Part shown: positions 34,607-40,165 of the stretch, piece by piece | How positions within the stretch are numbered: position 1 is the stretch's first letter | How the letters are laid out: every line of letters starts with the position of its first letter | From: Pseudomonas pharyngis | Lineage (GTDB): Bacteria; Pseudomonadota; Gammaproteobacteria; Pseudomonadales; Pseudomonadaceae | Assembly: GCF_021602345.1 (NCBI RefSeq) | Contig: NZ_BQID01000026.1 | Location: forward strand, 1-40,165 | Length of the DNA: 40,165 nucleotides | Direction: 5' to 3' | Made by a program: the position numbers and the translations under genes | The notes under the pieces: generated by a model | What the model saw: only the letters and a program-made list of their open reading frames with translations | Database searches by the model: none | What the model was told of the DNA's origin: nothing

Positions 34607-35488
34607 TTACGGGAGTGCCAAGGCTTGCAACAAGGCTGTGGCATAGGGCGGCAACGCGGCGATGTCGCGGGCGCACAGCAACAGTTTGCGCCTGGCCCAG
34701 CCTTCACTCATCGGCAGGGTCTTGAAGGCTTGCGGCGCGGCGCGCTGAACCGCCGCCAGCGGCACGATGCCCAGGCCGGCACCTCGGGCCACCATGCGCA
34801 TCACCCCGTCGAAGCCATCGGCGCGGATGCGGATCTGCATCCGCGAGCCGCTGTGCAGCGCCTGCTCTTCCAGGTAAATCGCCAAAGCGCTGTCGGCCTG
34901 CAGCCCGACAAAGTCATGGCGCAGAGCGTCGCTGAAACTGACTTCAGTTGCGTCAGACAGTGGATGTTCCAAAGGCAGAATCAGCACCAGCGGATCATCG
35001 CGAAAGGCTAGGGTCTGCAAGTCGGTGGTGTCGATCGCGTCGGACACAATGCCCAGATCCGCCGCGCCCTGACGCAAGGCATGGGTGATGCGAGCGCTGG
35101 GCAGTTCCTGCAAATCGATGTCGAGATTGGGATGTTCACGCAGGAAATCCGCCAGCACCTCCGGCAGGTATTCGCTGAGCGCCGTGGTGTTACACAGCAG
35201 ACGCACCTGGCCTCTGACGCCGCGGGCATATTCGGCCAGATCCTGTTGCAGACGTTCGGCCTGTTGCAGCAACACCCGCGCATGTTGCGCCAGGGCCTTG
35301 CCGGCCGGGGTTGGTGTGACACCACGGCGCCCGCGCTCGAGGAATTCGGTACCCAATGAAGCTTCCATTGCCCTGATACGCGCGCTCGCCGCCGCCAGCG
35401 ACAGATGACTGCGTGCGGCGCCGGCGGTGATGTTGCCGCTGTCGAGGATGTGCAGATACAGGCGCAGGTCGGTGAGGTCGAAGTGCAT
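34607..35488 (-). CDS. LysR-family regulator beside a TauE-type exporter
   Basis: The 293-residue LysR protein has its HTH at residues 5-64 (LTDLRLYLHILDSGNITAGAARSHLSLAAASARIRAMEASLG) and a full effector domain ending PPYATALLQALALP. GAGG lies upstream of the ATG. It diverges from the TauE/SafE gene across 141 bases, an arrangement in which the regulator usually controls the transporter. The effector is unknown. It does not end near an evident terminator. Confidence 0.88.
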   Translation of the reverse strand: MHFDLTDLRLYLHILDSGNITAGAARSHLSLAAASARIRAMEASLGTEFLERGRRGVTPTPAGKALAQHARVLLQQAERLQQDLAEYARGVRGQVRLLCNTTALSEYLPEVLADFLREHPNLDIDLQELPSARITHALRQGAADLGIVSDAIDTTDLQTLAFRDDPLVLILPLEHPLSDATEVSFSDALRHDFVGLQADSALAIYLEEQALHSGSRMQIRIRADGFDGVMRMVARGAGLGIVPLAAVQRAAPQAFKTLPMSEGWARRKLLLCARDIAALPPYATALLQALALP

Positions 35489-35553
35489 GGGACAGCCTCA
35501 ATATCAGTGGTGTCGGTCCCGACGAAGAGGCCAGTGGCCGCAAAAAATCTACA

Positions 35554-35576
35554 AGCCTCTTGTGTTGAAAGAGGCT
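35554..35576. promoter_or_regulatory. Inverted repeat in the LysR/TauE divergent region
   Basis: AGCCTCTT (35554-35561) and AAGAGGCT (35569-35576) form an 8-bp inverted repeat with a 7-base centre between the two divergent starts. This is a plausible site for the LysR-type protein or a -35 region operator. The assignment rests on position and symmetry only. Confidence 0.4.
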
Positions 35577-35629
35577 GCCTCAGTGTATGACAGATTTTCA
35601 GTTCACCCGCACAAGCGCAAAGTGTAGCC

Positions 35630-36394
35630 ATGAACGCACTCGCAGACTTCTATCAAAACCTCGGTCTGACCCTGTCATTGCTGGTGATCACGACCTTCGT
35701 CGTCGCCGGCATGATCAAGGGCGTGATCGGCCTCGGCCTGCCTACCGTCGCCATGGGGCTGCTCGGTCTGGCTATGGCACCGTCGCAGGCTGCGGCGTTG
35801 CTGATCATTCCGGCGACCCTCACCAACGTCTGGCAACTGGCGTTCGGCGGGCATTTGCAGGGGCTGGTGAAACGCTTGTGGCCGATGCTGCTGGCGATCT
35901 TCCTCGGCACGGCCGTTGGCACCTTGTGGATCGGCATGGCGGGCGGGCATTGGGTGGTGCGCGGGCTCGGCGCGGCGCTGTTGCTCTATGCGTTGAGCGG
36001 ATTGTTCCTGCCGACGCTGAGTGTCAGTCGACGCCATGAACCGTGGCTCGGCCCGCTCTGTGGCGTAATCACCGGTGTCATCACTTCGGCCACGGGTGTG
36101 TTCGTGATTCCCGCCGTCCCGTACATGCAGGCCCTTGGCTTGAGCCGCGATGAACTGGTGCAGGCGCTGGGGCTGTCCTTCACCGTGTCGACCCTGGCGC
36201 TGGCCGGCGGATTGCTCTGGCGCGGATCGCTTGGCGGCGCGGAACTGAGTGCTTCGCTGCTGGCCCTGATCCCGGCAGTGCTCGGCATGCTGCTCGGGCA
36301 ATGGCTGCGCCAGCGCATCAGTGCCAGTCTGTTCAAGCGGGTGTTCTTTATCGGTCTGGGCGCGCTCGGCGCCCATCTGCTGATCAGCGGTTAG
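35630..36394 (+). CDS. TauE/SafE-family membrane exporter
   Basis: The 254-residue protein is a multi-span membrane protein of the TauE/SafE (sulfite exporter-like) family. It has two homologous halves: LSLLVITTFVVAGMIKGVIGLGLPTVAMGLLGLAMAPSQAAALLIIPATLTNVWQ, and later PLCGVITGVITSATGVFVIPAVPYMQALGLSRDELVQALGLSF, each with the family's Gly-rich signature. Family members export sulfur compounds or organic anions; the substrate here is unknown. The ribosome binding site is weak. The end overlaps the convergent ABM gene by 11 bases. Confidence 0.87.
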   Translation: MNALADFYQNLGLTLSLLVITTFVVAGMIKGVIGLGLPTVAMGLLGLAMAPSQAAALLIIPATLTNVWQLAFGGHLQGLVKRLWPMLLAIFLGTAVGTLWIGMAGGHWVVRGLGAALLLYALSGLFLPTLSVSRRHEPWLGPLCGVITGVITSATGVFVIPAVPYMQALGLSRDELVQALGLSFTVSTLALAGGLLWRGSLGGAELSASLLALIPAVLGMLLGQWLRQRISASLFKRVFFIGLGALGAHLLISG

Positions 36395-36698
36395 CGGACG
36401 ACGGGCTGAGCATTTCAATCGGGCGGATATCGAAATCCCGCTCCAGGTATTCCATGCGCTGGGCCAGGAACTGCTGCATGTGCGGCAGGTTCGAGTGCAC
36501 GTCGAGATGCGCCTGGCTTTCCCAGATCTCGTAGAAGATGAACAGGCTCGGGTCTTCCTTGTCGCGCAGCATGTGGTACTCGATGCAGCCGGGTTCGGCG
36601 CGGCTCGGTTCGACGTAGGCGCGGAAAAACGCTTCGAAAGCCTCGGCTTTTTCCGGGCGGGTCTTGGCGTGCAGGATGAAACCCTGGCGTTCGCTCAT
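36384..36698 (-). CDS. Antibiotic biosynthesis monooxygenase (ABM)-domain protein
   Basis: The 104-residue protein is a single ferredoxin-like ABM domain: FILHAKTRPEKAEAFEAFFRAYVEPSRAEPGCIEYHMLRDKEDPSLFIFYEIWESQAHLDVHSNLPHMQQF. YgiN-like members oxidise quinols or other aromatics without cofactor, which would fit the quinone reductase gene mdaB divergently placed 201 bases away. GAGGAG precedes the ATG by about 8 bases. Catalytic role is inferred from family only. Confidence 0.87.
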   Translation of the reverse strand: MSERQGFILHAKTRPEKAEAFEAFFRAYVEPSRAEPGCIEYHMLRDKEDPSLFIFYEIWESQAHLDVHSNLPHMQQFLAQRMEYLERDFDIRPIEMLSPSSANR

Positions 36699-36899
36699 CG
36701 CAAAAAACTCCTCAGATTCAGATGGCGGCCAATCCTACGGCAACAATCGGCAATCGATTCGTGCGTTTTACTCAAATGATTTTTGCGCCGTCGGTGCTTA
36801 TTCCGCGCGAGGCGGATCGCTAATCTGCCGCCATTCCATTTTTCCCCTTCTCCATCCAGCGCTCTGCGCTGCGCATCGGAATCCGATCGAGGCTCTCCC

Positions 36900-37490
36900 A
36901 TGAAAAAAGTGCTGTTGCTCAATGGCGGTAAAAAATTCGCCCACTCCGACGGTCGCTACAACACCACCCTGCACGAAGCGGCGTTGAGCGTGCTGGATCG
37001 TGGCGGTCTCGACGTCAAGACCACCTTCATCGACGAGGGTTACGACGTCGCCGAAGAAGTGGCCAAATTCCTCTGGGCCGACGTGATCATTTATCAGATG
37101 CCGGGCTGGTGGATGGGCGCACCGTGGACCGTGAAAAAGTACATCGACGAAGTCTTCACCGAAGGCCACGGCAGCCTCTACGCCAGCGACGGTCGCACCC
37201 GTTCGGATTCCTCGCAGAAGTACGGCAGCGGTGGTCTGATCCACGGCAAGCAATACATGCTGTCGCTGACCTGGAACGCACCGCAGCAGGCGTTCGATGA
37301 CCCGACCGACTTCTTCGAAGCCAAAGGCGTGGACGCCGTGTACTTCCCGTTCCACAAGGCCAACGAGTTCCTCGGCATGACCGGCCTGCCGACCTTCCTC
37401 TGCGTGGACGTGATGAAACGCCCGAACATCGAAGCGGATGTGGCGCGTTATGAGCAGCATCTGACCGAGGTGTTTGGCCTCAAGGCCTGA
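36900..37490 (+). CDS. mdaB: NAD(P)H quinone oxidoreductase MdaB
   Basis: The 196-residue flavoprotein matches MdaB (modulator of drug activity B), which reduces quinones by two electrons with NADPH and FAD and limits oxidative stress. Diagnostic segments are VLLLNGGKKFAHSDGRYN, VIIYQMPGWWMGAPWTVKKYIDEVFTEGHGSLYASDGRTRSD, KYGSGGLIHGKQYMLSLTWNAP and FEAKGVDAVYFPFHKANEFLGM. I chose the ATG at 36900 with GAGG 8 bases upstream; an upstream in-frame ATG gives a low-complexity Arg/Ser-rich extension. A LysR gene follows in the same direction. Confidence 0.93.
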   Translation: MKKVLLLNGGKKFAHSDGRYNTTLHEAALSVLDRGGLDVKTTFIDEGYDVAEEVAKFLWADVIIYQMPGWWMGAPWTVKKYIDEVFTEGHGSLYASDGRTRSDSSQKYGSGGLIHGKQYMLSLTWNAPQQAFDDPTDFFEAKGVDAVYFPFHKANEFLGMTGLPTFLCVDVMKRPNIEADVARYEQHLTEVFGLKA

Positions 37491-37503
37491 CGCTCGGCTA
37501 CTA

Positions 37504-37537
37504 TCGAAGGCCTGAGCTTGCGCAGCAGGCCTTTCGA
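37504..37537. other. Inverted repeat between mdaB and the LysR gene
   Basis: TCGAAGGCCTG (37504-37514) and CAGGCCTTTCGA (37526-37537) pair over 11 bp with one bulged T. It lies just upstream of the ribosome binding site of the next gene. With no T run it is an unlikely terminator; it may be an operator or a leader hairpin. Confidence 0.45.
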
Positions 37538-37550
37538 TTCGAGGACACCC

Positions 37551-38462
37551 GTGAAAGCCAGATCCGATGAGTTGCAGATTTTCGTCTGCGTGATCGAATG
37601 CGGTTCGATTTCCGCCGCCGCCGAGCAGGTCGGACAGACGCCGTCGGCGGTCAGCCGCACGCTGTCGCGACTGGAAGCCAAGCTGGACACCACGCTGATC
37701 AACCGCACCACTCGGCGCATGGACCTGACCGAGGAGGGCAAGTACTTCTTCGAACAGGCCAAGCTGATCCTCGACCAGATGGACCAGCTCGAAGAGCGCC
37801 TGTCTTCGCGCCAGCAGACGCCATCAGGGCGACTGCGGATCAACGCCGCGTCGCCGTTCATGCTCCACGCCGTCGTGCCGTACATCGACGAATTCCGCCG
37901 GCTGTACCCGGACATCCAGCTCGAACTCAACAGCAATGACCTGATCATTGACCTGCTGGAACAAAGCACCGACGTTGCTATCCGCATCGGCACCCTCGCC
38001 GATTCGACGTTGCATGCCCGCTCGCTGGGTTGCAGTCCGCTGCTGATCGTCGCCAGTCCAGCGTATGTGGAAAAACACGGTGCGCCGCGCGAAGTGGCCG
38101 ATCTGAGCGAGCACACCTTGCTTGGCTTCACCCAGAACGAAGGCCTCAACCAGTGGCCGCTGCGTTACGTGCACGGCGACCGTTGGCCGATCACTCCGGC
38201 GATCAGCGCCTCCAGCGGCGAGACGGTTCGCCATCTGGCGCTGGAGGGGCAGGGCATCGCCTGCCTCTCGCACTTCATGACCATCGACGACATTCGCGCA
38301 GGACGCCTCAAGGTGTTGCTGGCGGAATTCAACAGCGGTTATCGCCAGCCGATCAACGCGGTGTACTACCGCAACTCGCAGCTGGCGCTGCGCATCCAGT
38401 GCTTCCTGGACTTCATCCAGAGCAAACTGGCGGCTTACGCCAGCGCTGATTTCAAGGGCTGA
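37551..38462 (+). CDS. LysR-family regulator downstream of mdaB
   Basis: The 303-residue protein has a LysR HTH (SDELQIFVCVIECGSISAAAEQVGQTPSAVSRTLSRLEAKLDTTLINRTTRRMDLT) and an effector domain of the CrgA/YafC-like group (GRLRINAASPFMLHAVVPYIDEF, DVAIRIGTLADSTLHAR). I placed the start at GTG 37551, preceded by GAGGA (37541-37545) at 5 bases, rather than at 37518. It lies 60 bases after mdaB and about 100 before an SDR gene, either of which it may control. Confidence 0.88.
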   Translation: MKARSDELQIFVCVIECGSISAAAEQVGQTPSAVSRTLSRLEAKLDTTLINRTTRRMDLTEEGKYFFEQAKLILDQMDQLEERLSSRQQTPSGRLRINAASPFMLHAVVPYIDEFRRLYPDIQLELNSNDLIIDLLEQSTDVAIRIGTLADSTLHARSLGCSPLLIVASPAYVEKHGAPREVADLSEHTLLGFTQNEGLNQWPLRYVHGDRWPITPAISASSGETVRHLALEGQGIACLSHFMTIDDIRAGRLKVLLAEFNSGYRQPINAVYYRNSQLALRIQCFLDFIQSKLAAYASADFKG

Positions 38463-38565
38463 TTCGTGATCCCTGCGCAACAGTGATTTGGTTGTGGGCG
38501 GGTTTTTCCACAGGACTCGCCGGTCGATACTCGCTCCATCACTTACTCACGCAGGGAGTTTCTCC

Positions 38566-39459
38566 ATGAACGTATTCGTCACCGGCGCTGCCGGTTTTAT
38601 CGGCGGCTCCATCGCCACCGGTCTGGTCCAGGCCGGCCACACCGTCACCGGTCTTGTGCGCAGCGCCGAACAGGCCAATGAGCTGAAAGCGCTGGGCATC
38701 ACCCCGGTAATCGGCACCCTCGACGACAAGACACTGCTGGCCGAACAGGCCCGCGCCGCCGACGCCGTGATCAACGCCGCCAGCAGCGACCATCGCGGTG
38801 CGGTCGAAGCCCTGCTCGATGCCCTGCGCGGCTCCAACAAAGTGTTCCTGCACACCAGCGGTTCGAGCATCGTCGGCGATGCGTCCGGCGGCAAATCCAG
38901 CGACGTCATCTACTTCGAAGACAACCTGCCGGAGCCGACCGTCGACAAGGCCGCACGGGTGGCCATCGACAACCTGATCCTCGCCGCGGCGCAGGACGGC
39001 GTGAACTCGGCCGTCATCTGCAACACCCTGATCTACGGCCACAGCCTGGGCGTGAATCGCGACAGCGTGCAGTTGCCGCGCCTGCTGAAACAGGCACGTA
39101 AAAGCGGCGTAGTGCGTCACGTCGGCACCGGTCAGAACATCTGGTCCAACGTGCACATCGAAGATGTCGTGGCGCTGTACCTGCTGGCCCTGACCAAAAA
39201 CGTCCCGGGCACCTTCTACTTCGTCGAAAGCGGCGAAGCGTCGTTCATCGACATGACCATCGCCATGGCCGAAGCGCTGAATCTGGGCCAGCCACAAGAC
39301 TGGCCACTGAAAGATGCCGAAGCCGAGTGGGGCTACGAAATGGCCAACTACGGCCTCGGCTCGAACAGCCGCGTACGCGGCAAACATGCCCGCGAACTGC
39401 TCGGCTGGACGCCGAAGCGCACGTCGGTGGTTGAATGGATTCGTAACGAAATGGTGTGA
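38566..39459 (+). CDS. SDR-type NAD-dependent epimerase/dehydratase family protein
   Basis: The 297-residue protein is an extended or atypical SDR with the dinucleotide-binding GAAGFIGG (7-14) and NAASSDHRGAVEALLDAL and HTSGSSIVGD in the central sheet. The usual YxxxK catalytic pair is not evident at the normal position (ARVAIDNLIL lies there), which is common in atypical SDRs such as flavonol or NAD(P)H-binding relatives. GGGAG precedes the ATG by about 7 bases. A terminator follows. The substrate is unknown. Confidence 0.85.
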   Translation: MNVFVTGAAGFIGGSIATGLVQAGHTVTGLVRSAEQANELKALGITPVIGTLDDKTLLAEQARAADAVINAASSDHRGAVEALLDALRGSNKVFLHTSGSSIVGDASGGKSSDVIYFEDNLPEPTVDKAARVAIDNLILAAAQDGVNSAVICNTLIYGHSLGVNRDSVQLPRLLKQARKSGVVRHVGTGQNIWSNVHIEDVVALYLLALTKNVPGTFYFVESGEASFIDMTIAMAEALNLGQPQDWPLKDAEAEWGYEMANYGLGSNSRVRGKHARELLGWTPKRTSVVEWIRNEMV

Positions 39460-39499
39460 GGGTTGATTAAACCCGAGAGGGCTTTGCGACTAACCTGTG

Positions 39500-39532
39500 A
39501 ACGGCTGCCTTTGGGCAGCCGTTTGTGTTTTT
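39500..39532 (+). terminator. Rho-independent terminator after the SDR gene
   Basis: AACGGCTGCC (39500-39509) pairs with GGCAGCCGTT (39514-39523) around a TTTG loop, followed by a T-rich tail (TTTGTGTTTTT). The SDR stop lies 41 bases upstream. Confidence 0.88.
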
Positions 39533-39594
39533 GGATTTGTCTTGGCGCCGAGATTGAGTGAATTCGCCACTTTTTCAGAAACTGTATGACGACT

Positions 39595-39756
39595 CTATTC
39601 GGCCAGAGAAAGATGCAGAAACTTGCTGTCCTTGAGCTTCAGCTTGCGTTCAATCGATTCAACGCTCTGACCCGTTTCGATGGCTGTCGAGCTGGCAATC
39701 GCGCGTATCAACGCTTCGGCAGTGAGCTTTTTGGGGCGGCGGCGCGAAGCAGTCAT
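39595..39756 (-). CDS. Small basic protein of unknown function (53 residues)
   Basis: The minus strand encodes a 53-residue protein starting MTASRRRPKKLTAEALIRAI and continuing with a predicted helical, charged stretch to KDSKFLHLSLAE and a TAG stop. The N-terminus is strongly basic and could bind nucleic acid. Third-codon-position GC is fairly high for such a short frame and the charge pattern looks protein-like. The opposite-strand frame over the same DNA is Arg/Cys-poor and unconvincing. No strong ribosome binding site is seen. I do not recognise a family with certainty. Confidence 0.55.
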   Translation of the reverse strand: MTASRRRPKKLTAEALIRAIASSTAIETGQSVESIERKLKLKDSKFLHLSLAE

Positions 39757-40013
39757 GGCAGGAACTCTATAGAAAGCGTCTGCCGAGTATAGCGCCTGGA
39801 CTGATGTTGAAAACCTTGTGGTCTGGGCGAAACCTTCAGCCGGGTCATGAAAATCCTACCCCGCGATTTTCATTATTCGCGACAAGACATATCCAAAAAC
39901 GACAACCCTTGTCCCTCCACGAAAATTACTTTCACTTGGTTTGAAAACTCGATCTCGAAATGATTTATGAGTTTCACAACCCATTCGAACGTGACCCTTT
40001 CGAGGAGTACCGC

Positions 40014-40165
40014 ATGACACCGTCCTTCGGCTATTGGCTGCTGGTGTACGCCGCCGTTGCCATCATCGCCCTGATCGTTCTGATCGCCCGTTACCGGCTC
40101 AATCCGTTCATTGTCATCACCCTGGTTTCCATCGGCCTGGCGCTGGTGGCGGGGATGCCGCCGTC
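40014..40165 (+). CDS. GntP-family permease, 5' end only
   Basis: The first 50 codons are present before the window ends. They begin MTPSFGYWLLVYAAVAIIAL and continue RYRLNPFIVITLVSIGLALVAGMPP. This is the N-terminus of GntP-type gluconate/organic acid permeases, whose first span is followed by the conserved L-N-P-F motif. GAGGAG (40002-40007) is 6 bases from the ATG. The downstream gene content is outside the window. Confidence 0.85.
   Translation, partial: MTPSFGYWLLVYAAVAIIALIVLIARYRLNPFIVITLVSIGLALVAGMPP

Noticed and set aside
39586-39792. Plus-strand frame of 68 codons after the SDR terminator
   Set aside because: No ribosome binding site and no recognisable composition; the minus strand gives a more protein-like small frame.
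1-40165. CRISPR arrays, tRNA genes, insertion sequences or prophage
   Set aside because: No regularly spaced repeats, cloverleaf-like segments, transposase or phage genes were noticed, although a covariance-model search for RNAs could not be run.

Overview
The window is a chromosomal stretch of a Pseudomonas, most likely the P. fluorescens group. This rests on the recC-recB-recD order, a yfiBNR operon whose YfiR cysteines fall at the P. aeruginosa positions (71, 110, 145, 152), an mmsAB pair, high-GC codon use and a GTGGGAGCGAGC-type REP pair. It opens with the 3' end of a 5S rRNA gene and its terminator, so an rRNA operon lies just upstream.

Layout: (1) 235-9472, recC, recB and recD, translationally coupled, encoding the RecBCD helicase-nuclease. 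(2) 9597-11937, yfiR-yfiN-yfiB, a cell-envelope c-di-GMP switch, with a palindrome over the likely -35. (3) 11934-15454, a LysR regulator divergent from mmsA-mmsB (valine/methylmalonate semialdehyde catabolism), then a small cupin gene. (4) 15894-16461, an AT-rich gene-free leader. (5) 16462-22983, a five-gene co-directional cluster: tandem beta-helix acyltransferase, MurG/UGT-like glycosyltransferase, 725-residue double alpha-toroid protein, dTDP-glucose 4,6-dehydratase and glucose-1-phosphate thymidylyltransferase. rmlC and rmlD are absent, so the sugar product is probably not plain rhamnose made here. (6) 22989-23078, a REP doublet (REPIN). (7) 23082-34434, an accessory region: luciferase-like monooxygenase, beta-hydroxyacid-dehydrogenase-type oxidoreductase, acyl-CoA-dehydrogenase-fold flavin monooxygenase, a MexHI-OpmD-like efflux pump, an ArsR-type regulator, a second UbiC-type chorismate lyase, an HTH-only LysR remnant and an HpaC-like flavin reductase. 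(8) 34607-39459, ordinary regulator/enzyme pairs: LysR/TauE exporter, an ABM monooxygenase, MdaB/LysR and an SDR. (9) A 53-residue small gene and the start of a GntP-family permease close the window.

The most interesting result is a near-identical palindrome, GTACGNNTGTANACGTAC, found three times. Each copy lies between a plausible -35 and -10 and ahead of a flavin-related gene: the luciferase-like/oxidoreductase divergent promoter, the flavin monooxygenase promoter, and the flavin reductase promoter about 9 kb away. This predicts one repressor-controlled regulon in which the reductase supplies reduced flavin to two monooxygenases, with the efflux pump and chorismate-lyase paralogue nested between. 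No obvious cognate TetR-type regulator is encoded in the window. The second candidate system is the glycosyltransferase/acyltransferase/double-toroid/RmlBA cluster, which matches no pathway I recognise.
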